Shown here one piece after another: positions 52,362-61,937 of a DNA stretch of 64,000 bases; the stretch's first letter is position 1; every line of letters starts with the position of its first letter. The notes below the pieces were generated by a model that did not search any database, had not been told where the DNA came from, and was given only the letters and a program-made list of their open reading frames with translations. The translations under genes were made by a program, and so were the position numbers. Location: assembly GCA_006386115.1 (NCBI GenBank), contig VFIW01000163.1, forward strand, positions 1 through 64,000, given 5' to 3'. This DNA comes from Globisporangium splendens (Eukaryota; Oomycota; Peronosporomycetes; Pythiales; Pythiaceae).

Positions 52362-53288
52362 CTAGAACACCGTGATCAGCACGAAGCAGCTGTAGACCAA
52401 GACGATCGGGTACGCGATGAGGTACTTCTGCTCTGTCATGTACAGCGCCTTCTCAAAGAACCGCGACGCCGTGTGTGTGCTCCACAGGATGCAGAGTGAG
52501 GCTAGTCCAAAGCCCACGAGACCGAGATCCTTGACCGAGACCACGATATTGATCGCTGCGAGCCAAATGATCGGAAGCAAACAGTAGCCGAGTACGGAGC
52601 AGACGCGGTAGATGTCGATCGTGCGCTCGGGAGACAGCAGATTCATCAGCAGGTACATGAACAGGCACGAGATCACGCCAAAACCGTAAATGTACCCGAA
52701 ATGCACCTTAGCAGCCTATGAAAAATGTACAGAGAGCATCAAACCAATTAGAAAACTCTCAGAATCGTCTCCAATATGCCAGGTACGCGAGAGAAGACGT
52801 ACGAGAAGCAGACACATGCCAAAGAGGAAGCAAAACACCAACGGCCCAGCGAGATCCGCGTCGTCCAGGATGTGCTCGTTGATCTGCTTCGTTGGCAGCA
52901 GCACCGACTGCGTCTTGAGCCAAATGTGCTCGAAATTAATGCCCAATTCTATACAGCAGATAGACACGCATACTCATTAGCATATACGACACCTTCCACA
53001 CGACAGCGCACACATAGACACACGTGGACACGTACCCTCTAGGAGTGGCGGCTCGTTCGAGTAATCTTCATCGTCTGGGTCCACATAGGACGAGCCGACG
53101 GTGCCGCCGATGCCGCCCGACGAGCCAGGAGGCGACTGGAAGCGCGGCGCCATGGACGCGCCGCTGTGCTGCGTCGGCTGCTGGAACTGCTGGCTGTACT
53201 GCTGGTGCGGCTGCGACGGGTAGTTCGGGTCCACGGACGGCGTGAACCACGGGCTGCTCATGGCGTTCGGATCCATGTTCATGTTCAT
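52362..53288 (-). CDS. YIPF5: YIPF5/Yip1-family Golgi membrane protein (3 exons)
   Basis: Exons 53288-53036, 52948-52803 and 52715-52362 (introns both 87 nt) give 250 residues. A Gln/Pro/Ser-rich N-terminus ends with EDYSNEPPLLEELGIN, the Yip1 hallmark, followed by FEHIWLKT and DDADLAGPLVFCFLFG. Five hydrophobic segments follow (including VHFGYIYGFGVISC and GYCLLPI). Family members act in ER-to-Golgi vesicle transport with Ypt1/Rab1-type GTPases. Splice sites are in phase and reconstruct the uninterrupted family sequence. It converges with the endonuclease gene. Confidence 0.93.
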
Positions 53289-53691
53289 CTTGGCTTGCTT
53301 CTCGGTTGTTCAGTTGGGCAACTTCCTATCTGTGGAAGGGGAAAAGGAGAGAGTTTCTCTTAGTTTATGTTTTGAATATTCGGAACGTTCGGGAGAGTCA
53401 CTACCGTATAACTCTCATAGTTTAATATATCGGATAGCACAGCAAACCTCTCAAGTTGCATAGTGGAAAGTCGTTTGTCCCGTGAGTCTTTTGGCGGGAC
53501 ATTACAGGAGATTTGCCCACCTGCTCCTGTCTGAGTTCACATGACTTCATCAATACTTTTTCGACTCCAAGCCAAAAATATCGTCACTCCATCTCAAATT
53601 TGCTGGGTGTGCACATTGGAAAGTTGCGGCATGTATCGTTTTCCCAAGCCTCCAGCTCAGCTCTCTGTAGATACCACCCCTCACAGACGAA

Positions 53692-55484
53692 ATGGGCAGC
53701 GGAGCGTCGACAGCCTCAGCTTCAGAACGAGGCAGCGCGAAGAAGCGCGCGATCTTCATCTGCCATTCCACGCAGATCCAGGTATTGAAGATGCTTCTGG
53801 TCGCAGCAACAGGGCCAAGTGAAAGTGGTTATGATCTCGCCAGCGTTGAGAAATCGATCGTCATCCTCACCGAAATATTTCCACGAGATATGCAGGCACG
53901 TGCAGATGTACTCGGCAAAGTTGACGTCGCCGTACTAGCAATTGACTCGGATTTCCAGCAGTCCACCACGCTGATTGAGACAGTCTCATTTCTGAAAGAA
54001 AATAGAAAGCAAGTCGTCGCTGGACCGCTGACTTTCCATTCTCGACCATCAGGGGCGATCGGAGCGGTCTGCTTTGCATTTGGAACGTGGGAATCAGGAC
54101 TCTTTGACCCACACCAAATGCAGGCTTCGTGGATTTCGGCGACAAACAACTTGGTGTTTCTCACTCTCTCTCTGGAGTGACAGAGGTATTTAAGGAGGCG
54201 AGATCCGATGAGGAAATGGACAACCTCATTGTCGAGGAGCAGCAACTTTTGGACTCGACGATGCAACTGACAGAAGAATCCAAAGCAAACAGCGTGATGA
54301 CAGTGTTTGCCGGTCGCAATGGCAAAGTTGTTGCTGACAAGTTCGCGACGCTGCAGTCCCAGGGTCAAAAGTGCGACGGATCAACAACCCTTTGCAGCCA
54401 AGAGCAAGATGTGAACAAGGATCTCGAGGTGCTCGCGAAAGCCCGCGTTGCGGTATTTGTCATCACCGATGAGTGCATGACGAGTGCGCAGACTCCCTAC
54501 CGTCGCCTCTTTGAGGCTGCGACGCGTTGGAGGAAACCGATTTTGCCCACCAACGCGTCCAAAGTGCGCATGCATGGCTGGCTCGCCATGGTCATGGCAG
54601 GCAGACTCTGGTACCAGGTGGACCTAGATGACCTGGACCAAATCTACACGAAATACTCGGACATACCTGGTTGCGCCTGCAAAGTGAAGGATTCGTGTCT
54701 TGCCACCGACTTCCTATCGTGCTTGAACGGCGTTCTGGCGTCACCTCAGCGAATCCTAGAGGCCACGCAAAATGAGTCCCACGAAGCTGCGATCATACAA
54801 GCCGCGAAGGAAAAAGCTCAAGTGATGGGGCTGCACGGCGAGAAGGTTGACGAGCTCTGCAGACGGGTTCAAGACTTGGTGGACTCACAAGGTAGCGTCG
54901 ATTCCAATGCAAGTGCCTTAGAAGCGCTGGGTATCGCCCTGGACTCGCGCTCACTGGAGTCTAATTCTCGACTCCAAGCTGCAGTGGTGCCTCCGACACA
55001 CACATTGCTCCCCGAGAAGCCAGAGAACGGGCTGAAGCTGATTCCGGTACACTACACGGTTACACGGGGATCGTTCTTGGCTCCACTGCCCGTCCTCGAC
55101 GAGCGTGGGATGCCACTCCCAGGTCTGGTGTTCGATGCCAAGTTTTCGTACCAGTGGAACTCGCAAATGACAGTGCTGGACGTGCACGAGCAGGGTCGAG
55201 TACAGAACCTACGGGCGTGGTTCGATGTGTTCGGCCACATGCAGGGCAACGTGAACTCGGCGATGGCAACGGCCGTCGAGAATGTCTATGAGGCCATGCA
55301 ACAGAGCCGCAGCTTCTGCAACGTACGCACTATACTTGGATCCCAGGCGCAAACGCATGAGCAACCGCTCGGACTGCGACGAACGAACGCGCTGCCCGCT
55401 CCTTTAGCAGCCACCATTGTGCATGTCTTTAGTGCTGCTTCGAGCACGCACTTCCCGCGAATCTACCCTCATACCTTCCTATAA
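53692..55484 (+). CDS. Tandem TIR-like domain protein with N-myristoylation signal; frame break near 54150-54200
   Basis: The first frame (53692-54180) starts MGSGAST, fitting an N-myristoylation signal (Gly2, Ser6). It continues with RAIFICHSTQIQVLKMLL and a Rossmann-like stretch resembling a degenerate TIR domain. The second frame (open from before 54129 to 55484) continues with VFKEARSDEEMD, a helical linker and a second TIR-like unit (VAVFVITDECMTSAQTPYRRLFEAATRWRKPI). It then has helical regions and a C-terminal beta segment. Joining them needs removal of a length of 2 modulo 3. A GT at 54154 with AGs at 54185, 54194 or 54197 would give a 32-, 41- or 44-nt intron; otherwise it is a frameshift. 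The TIR assignment is tentative, and no catalytic Glu is confidently placed. Confidence 0.5.
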
Positions 55485-55980
55485 CACTACTCTAAGAAAC
55501 AGTGTTTGAAATGTGTGTGACTGTGCGCAGATGTGCACTTTAGGTTGCTGACTGTACAAATACCCTTTTACGTCACTCTGATAAATGACTACTTCAGTCA
55601 TTTGTAGACATTCAGGAATTGTGTTTTATAGGAAGGCAAACGGGAGAGTCCTCTATTAAAGTATGAAATCGGATTTGTTGTGCACCTTTAGCGGCACAAA
55701 GACACACACCAGTGAAACCGCATATCCCTCCATGTTCTCATACCACTCCAGAGCAAACCAGAGCAACCACTCCTCATTCTCTATTATCTGTAGAAGAAGA
55801 CAGGGTATCCAATAAACCGCAACATCCTATGCACTGCAATATTGGATGCAGGTTGCGTTTCTGAGCGCCTTCAACATTCATTTTCACAGGGTCCCACATG
55901 TTGAAGTCGTCGCACCAATTCCGCATTCCGCAATTTGCGTCCAAGGCGAGAGGAGCAGCAGCAGAGGAGCGCGAGCCACG
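55485..55980. other. Intergenic upstream of prolyl 4-hydroxylase 2
   Basis: About 500 bp. CCTCATTCTCTATTATC near 55772 partly matches the oomycete core promoter (Inr TCATTCTC plus TATTAT) and may serve the gene starting at 55981, though it is about 200 bp from the ATG. Confidence 0.35.
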
Positions 55981-57490
55981 ATGGCAGCCGAACACGACAA
56001 CAAGAGCGAGGAGCCCCAGAGCTCCGACGCGGCTCCATCGATGCAGTCTACAACGCCAAAGAAGTCGCACTCGTCAGGATCCTTCCCGCTTGGTTCCACG
56101 CTCGTCGCGCTGGTTGCCGTCGCGGTGGCGGTGTTTGCGGTGCTCCAGCCGACGGAGTTCCAGACTGCTGTTGACTCAGCTAAGGCGCGCGTGCTACTCG
56201 CTTTGGACCAATATCGAGGCATTGAGAGATGTACTGTTAGCAGCACTCAGACCACGTCACAGACGATCGATTGCACTGAAGCTCACCAGTATCTGACCGA
56301 TTTGAATCCGGTCAAGGGATTCCACGTACTATGCGTCAAGGAGACCCTGCAGGGAACGTACGTATCACGAGCTAGTGCTCTGCTTACGAGCGAGGTGATT
56401 CAGTTCTATCTAACAAAGATGCGACTGGTGTTGTGATACTTTCAGGTTGCTCGTTACAGCGTTCAAAGACGGCAACTGGGCAAACCGAACGGTTGAGACC
56501 TCGACTGATTTCATGTCGTTCAAGTTGAACCTTGAAGAGCTCTTGGAGATCCCTCCACCCAAGGATGCGCTTGCCGAAAAGTACAAACAGCCGTACGCGT
56601 TCTTCACCCCAGATGGAAAGCGCTTGGAAGTCCTCAGCGAGATGATCAACAGTATTGTCTACCTCTTCGAAGGCGGCCAGTTTATCTGGCCTGGTGTCAA
56701 GATCGGCCACAAAAGTGAGTTCTTCGAAATATTGTATCCTGATGTAAGCTGCCAACGTGAGAACTAAACGAGGGTGGATGTGCTGACTTTCATTACAGCA
56801 ATTGTGAAGGATGTTTTCGGCAAAGGCGACATGGTTATGGAAACCTTGAACATGATCCCACTCGTGTTCGGAGTCGATGAGTTCCTGAAAGACGAAGAGA
56901 TCGATGTCATCATGGATCTGTCGGTAGAGCACCTGGCTCCTTCGGGAGTGTCTCTTATTGATGGCCACGAAAACCGTCCTGCGACCGATTGGAGAACGAG
57001 TACTACGTACTGGTTGTCGTCATCCAAGCATCAGTTGGTGCGAGACATCGATCGTCGTACTGCTGACATCACCAAGGTTCCGATCTCCCACCAAGAAGAT
57101 GTGCAAGTGCTGCGCTATGAGAAGACACAAAAGTACGACCACCACATGGATTCCTTTGGCGTCGACCAATACCAGAACTCTCCGGACATCCTGGAAATGA
57201 TCGATTACGGGTACAAGAACCGCATGATCACGGTGTTTTGGTACATGTCCGACGTCCCGAAGGGCGGCCACACCATTTTCCCGCGCGCAGGTGGTGCGCC
57301 TCAGCCTGCTGTGATGAACGATTGCTCAAAAGGTCTGAAAGTTCCCCCACGGAAGCGCAAAGTCGTGATCTTCTACAGCATGCTGCCGTCAGGTGAGAGC
57401 GATCCAATGAGTCTGCACGGCGGGTGCCCAGTCGAAGAAGGCACCAAGTATTCCGGCAACAAATGGGTCTGGAACAAGCAGTTCAAGTGA
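55981..57490 (+). CDS. Prolyl 4-hydroxylase-like 2OG-Fe(II) oxygenase, copy 2 (3 exons)
   Basis: Exons 55981-56357, 56446-56714 and 56799-57490 (introns 88 and 84 nt) give 445 residues. Intron positions and phases match copy 1 at 39365. The membrane anchor is at about 38-60 (LVALVAVAVAVFAVLQP). The catalytic residues are conserved: HxD in YDHHMDSFG, His in SLHGGCPV, Lys in GTKYSGNKWVW. Exon 2 has exactly the same length as in copy 1 (269 bp), and exon 3 is closely similar; the N-terminal lumenal stem differs most, with about 15 extra residues (RCTVSSTQTTSQTID). The likely role is proline hydroxylation in the secretory pathway. The ATG at 55981 is chosen; upstream codons in the same frame look like leader. 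Confidence 0.9.
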
Positions 57491-57767
57491 AAGTGGCTAC
57501 GACGATGAATGCCATTTGCATGTAGGAAACGATTGGTTATTTTCGCCTGTATTCACGCAATAAATGTTGACAACCAAACCACGTGGCGTGTTTGTTGCGT
57601 AGCTGAAGGTCTCAAAAGAATACAGGAACTGCTGAAGCTGCACTCACTGCTTCACACAACGAGTACGTCAAAGCTACTTTGTTCTCTCCATCTCACATGC
57701 AGAAATGAAGGCAACGCCAAGAAGACGTGACGGACGACCGCTCTTGACACGGTAGTATCGATGCAGG

Positions 57768-58688
57768 TCAGATCCGAAGCTTGACAGGTAAGTGTTTCAT
57801 ATCGAGAGCGAGTCCATCGAGCTGATGGACTGCAGTGGCCACGCCATCAGCACAGATCAGGAATTGCGTGAGCGCCGGTACTTGAAGTTGCAGCAGCTGA
57901 TTCGGATCGAGAACGAGTGTAAACGCCTGGAAGAAATCCTCGTCGCCATCTCCTTGATACAGCGGCGATGCTTCTAATCGGCGACTACGTCTTGTGCCTT
58001 TTCTGGTTTTGTTCGGTTTTGCAGCATCCTGTGGTCGTTTAGCTGGCTGTCTTGGATTGCATTGCGGTTTACTTCGTGGCGTCTTGCGTGGGACGACACT
58101 TTTGCTGAAACGCTGGCGCTTCTTGCTGTCAAATGCCTTTTGGTTCACACAGGACTTCGAACGATGCCATTCACACAATGTATGCAGTGCGCCGTTCTTC
58201 TTGTAGGTGCGAGGCTGTGCACATTTGCCGTTGCGATATCGACATTGGGTATCTGGATCATGTCGGGAGATTGTTTCGCTAAACGTTGAGCCATTTGAGG
58301 GTTGCTGATTCGCCGTGCTTGGAGGGATAGTATATCCCACGCCGCAACACTGGTTTCCCGCAATACTCCCGATGAGTTCGCCAAAGTGGAGCGGAGTTGA
58401 GTCTGCCTCAGTTTCTTCTTTCAATGGTGATCGGAGATCCGAATGCGTCGCTGAGATCGAGATGCTGATGTCGAGTAATTCCAGGCAGTCGTCATGCAGC
58501 TTCAACCTCACGCCTTTTTCGTTCGGCCACGATTCTGAAAGAAGCAGCGATGTCTCAAAAGCACGACCATAATCGAGCGGAGACGCTGCGAGGGACACCT
58601 CGTCGCTCTTCAGCACGGTTGTGTGCACGAGACTTGAGAGTGCAGGTGGCAAAGATACCTGGCATGGGAAACCTCGCTGGAGGCTCAT
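57768..58688 (-). CDS. Hypothetical protein with Cys/His basic motif
   Basis: From the ATG at 58688 the protein has 306 residues. A fairly conserved-looking N-terminal half ends near a run of acidic residues. At about 150-195 is CRYRNGKCAQPRTYKKNGALHTLCEWH in spirit: C-x6-C, then RxxKxxGxLHxLCxxHRxK, a possible zinc-binding and nucleic-acid-binding unit that recurs in oomycete proteins of unknown role. A Lys/Arg/Pro-rich stretch (about 205-250) looks like a nuclear localisation region, and a hydrophobic C-terminal segment follows. The frame is open upstream to about 58994 but without an ATG; a CAG acceptor-like site just before the ATG suggests an upstream intron. Confidence 0.5.
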   Translation of the reverse strand: MSLQRGFPCQVSLPPALSSLVHTTVLKSDEVSLAASPLDYGRAFETSLLLSESWPNEKGVRLKLHDDCLELLDISISISATHSDLRSPLKEETEADSTPLHFGELIGSIAGNQCCGVGYTIPPSTANQQPSNGSTFSETISRHDPDTQCRYRNGKCAQPRTYKKNGALHTLCEWHRSKSCVNQKAFDSKKRQRFSKSVVPRKTPRSKPQCNPRQPAKRPQDAAKPNKTRKGTRRSRRLEASPLYQGDGDEDFFQAFTLVLDPNQLLQLQVPALTQFLICADGVATAVHQLDGLALDMKHLPVKLRI

Positions 58689-59126
58689 GTCGGTTCTGAT
58701 TTCCCACTGCGAAATACCGAATGTGAGTATGAAACGCGAGAATTTATCTTTTATGATGTGAGAAAGAGCACGGCATGCAATAAGATCCAATCTTTTGGCT
58801 TGCAGGCGAATTTCAATCAACAGCAGTACAAGCGTCGCAGACGACGGGTTCTTTCTCCGACGAGCTTGCTCATCACCATACCAAGGCTCGAACACATATT
58901 GGCGAGTCTGTGATACAGAGGCGGCCGAGTACGTGAAGCCGGCATTTGCTGCGTGTGCGCCGATAGCCCGTCGTCTTCGAAATGAATGGTCCACTCACGC
59001 TGTAGACGAATGAGCACAAGATCTCGATGCTCAGACGGTGCAGTGCAGAATGCATGTTGTGTGCATGCACTTTCTCGGCAGAAACATCGGTTGAAACTGT
59101 CAATGCAATTCTCTTCTATCCGACTT

Positions 59127-61189
59127 TTATGAGAAAGGCCGCACTTTTGCGGATCTAGTCTACTCGTTGTATGAACTGCTAAGCAAGGATGCTCACGTTG
59201 AGCGCCAGCAAGTCGGTCCATGTGAGCGTGCTCGGGTACACTACTTGCGCAGTTTGCTTGAGTTTCCTGCCGTCGACTTCGTACGCGTACACCTTGCGCC
59301 AGCGCATGCGCGTGATCTTCATGACGATGATCGTGAAAATGTCCTCGGTCGCGAGCAGGAACTTGCCGTTCGCGATCACAAAGCCGTTGCAGTAAATGCC
59401 GTCGGCCGACGCGAACTTGAGCCCTTTAAAGTACACAAAGTTGTCGTAGTCGGCGATGACTCCAAAGCGGTTCTGCAATTCGGCCCCCGTCGCGATCTCA
59501 AACAGCGTCAAGGCTCGCTTGATACTTAGTGCTTCGTCGTTTGCACTGCGATCGGTTCCTGTCTGAAGCTTGGAGCTGGATAGACTATACGCGTTTTCCG
59601 GTAACACCGCTTGTAGATCTTCCGTGCAATAACGTAGGCGATCGCAAAGAAGAAGCAAACAGAAAACACAGCCGAGAAGGACGACATGATGAGCATCAGG
59701 TTGTTTGCAGGCAAGTTGCTGGCCGTCCAAAGCCGCAATGGCGAGATCAATTCAAAAAATGGAGTGACGGGCACCAGACCGCTTTCGTGGATGTGTATCG
59801 CTCGGTCGATAGTGAAGGCAACAATTGGGGGCGGCAACGTCGTCTTCCCGATTTCAACGCGATAGAGAAACCCCAGCTCAATCGCAATGATGGCAAACGC
59901 CGGATCAATGCGCTCTTTGAGCAAGTACCCGACGAAATCAGCCAAACACAGGCATATCGTAATGACATCTGCTTGCATGAACTCGTGGTAGATGTAGACT
60001 GGCGGTAGTCCTGCCAGTGCGTAGCTGTACTGCAAAACGATCTCGGTGGTCATCCACAGACCGTTGCAAACCCACGAGATCAACACCAGTGTACCTCGAT
60101 ACATGAGTGTGTTGGACACGGACGCAAACGCATCGCCGATCCAAATCTTGCCGAGCCGGAAGTTGCGGTACATGATCAGAAACAACACGAGGAGGTTAAA
60201 CATTGTGCTGAGCGCGAACATGGCGTGGATGTAGTGCACCCATGCCCAGGAGTCCCGCATCCACATCTTGCCGTGCCAGATCCACTTGCTCATGACCGAG
60301 GCCGGATCAGTATCGAGCGGCCAGTACATGTTCTTGATGTTAGTCTGGGTGATGGGTGACTTCATGTAGTACCCTCGCTGTCTGGCTGTGTGTGTGATCT
60401 GGATGGGATCGCGAGCCGGGTCTTGTGGGATGCTCTGCAGTGCCAGTTTTGCATCGTCGGTCTCCCCTAAGTACTCACAAAGGGTATAAGCAGGCGGCGT
60501 ATCGTAAGGGTACCCGAGCGCGACGGCAAAGTGGTGCTGCACATCCGTGGCCATGCTCATGTCGTCCACCACCGTAAAGCTGACGAGTCTCGCGGCACCT
60601 TCAGTGAACTGTTCTTGGATCGCGTAGTTCACGATCCCCATTGACACCGTGATCACGAACACACGCTCGGGGTTGCTCTTGAGTCGCGTGAGGTAAAACA
60701 CGCGTCTGCACGTCAAGTCATTAATGACAAGCGGCGTGAACAAGCAGTTGACGACAGGGAGAATCAATTCGTGGTCCGAGAGAAATGGGAGTTGGTACGT
60801 GACGTCCTCGACCAAATTGAGAAAGTCGTTGCGCAGCAGTGTGTTGTCGTATACCTTGGCATTGAACCTTGCGACCGAGGCGCAACCTGTGAACGACGTC
60901 GTCGTCTTCGACTCCAAGTACATGGTATCGTTGCGCAACGGTGCCGTGGTCCCATCAGGACCCAGCAGCGATGTCACGAGCTTGCTGTCTCGAACCAAAC
61001 CATCTCCGACATACTCTGTGATGAGGTGGGCCGAGTAATCGCGGAATATCGTGAGTGAGCTCGCCGCACCTTGCAACGACGCGAAGGATCGAAGCGACGA
61101 TGCAATCGAGGCATACACATAGAAAATCGCGGCCGCGAGCGCACAGAGGCGTCGCACCAAATGAACCACGTGACCTGGTTTGATGTTCT
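59127..61189 (-). repeat. Inverted repeat 2, left arm (at least 2063 bp)
   Basis: Matches 61938-64000 in inverted orientation; position x matches 123127 minus x with no gaps. One mismatch was seen (60418/62709, Pro versus Gln codon). The inner boundary is at 61189/61190; the outer boundary is unknown because the partner arm runs off the window. Confidence 0.93.
59179..61169 (-). pseudogene. Multi-pass membrane protein of an unknown oomycete family, left copy, C-terminal frame break
   Basis: The main frame (61169 to the TAA at 59526) encodes about 547 residues with hydrophobic segments near residues 8-25, 303-330, 345-375, 395-412, 420-435 and 490-520, so a multi-pass membrane protein. There is no ATG at the 5' end: the codon at 61169 is GTG and the frame is closed upstream by TGA at 61208-61206, so the first exon is unresolved. 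The C-terminal family-like part (ALTLFEIATGAELQNRFG... to LLALNVSILA) lies in another frame ending at 59179. Removing 59590-59559, a 32-nt GT...AG segment, joins the two. Both copies share the break. The function is unknown. Confidence 0.55.
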
Positions 61190-61937
61190 CGTTGTGGCAC
61201 CGATATCACTGTCGAGCAGAGCTGCGACTGGGGACACAAGAGCTTGATTATATCCCCGCGATTCGTCGGTGAGTATCTTCTCATTCTTGGAGTTCATAGC
61301 CATGTTGGCGAGAAGATCGACCATTTTGTTTTGCTCTCGTTCTGTGTGATTCCAGGAGGTCCATTCAAAGTTGGCGGTGATTGATTTACTCGAACTGCTA
61401 GTGGATGCAACTTGGTCTGGCGTAGTTCAGTGTGATTTTCAAAACCACATTTTTGCTCGAGCACAGCCGTTTGTTCCGTTCGACGGCTGGTGCGGCAGGA
61501 GTGCTCAGACGAGGTCACAGCATGATTCGAAGCAATCCCAGGTACCTCTTATCGTAGATTGAGTTGAATTATTCTTGGTATTATCATCTTGTTGGCATCA
61601 AGTGTTTCTCTGTCGTTGCGTCACGTAGCAGCATGGTAGATGTGAGCCAGTAAGTCGAGCTTGGCATTTTGTGCCAGTCGTTTTATAACTCCTCCCTCAT
61701 TTGATTCTATTTTGTTAGTCATAAATATACCCGCATGAGCTAAAAGCAAACTGCGCATCTCACTCGCCAAACGTTCACTTCTGGATCTTGTCTGCCAAAC
61801 AGAGTATGTCCACAAAACATCGCCTCTCCGCTCTCAGCACCGCCACTATCAGCTGGCCAAACAAAACAAGTATGTCCAAAGTCGATGTGCGTCGGAAATC
61901 GTTCATGCCCAAGACGAGGAACACAGGATCCCCACCA
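61190..61937. other. Spacer of inverted repeat 2 (748 bp)
   Basis: Holds the divergent 5' regions of the two membrane protein genes. On the left a minus-strand frame from 61324 (MVDLLANMAMNSKNEKIL...) enters the arm in a frame other than the main one. On the right the main frame is open back to about 61739 but has no ATG. No clear core promoter is seen. Confidence 0.5.
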
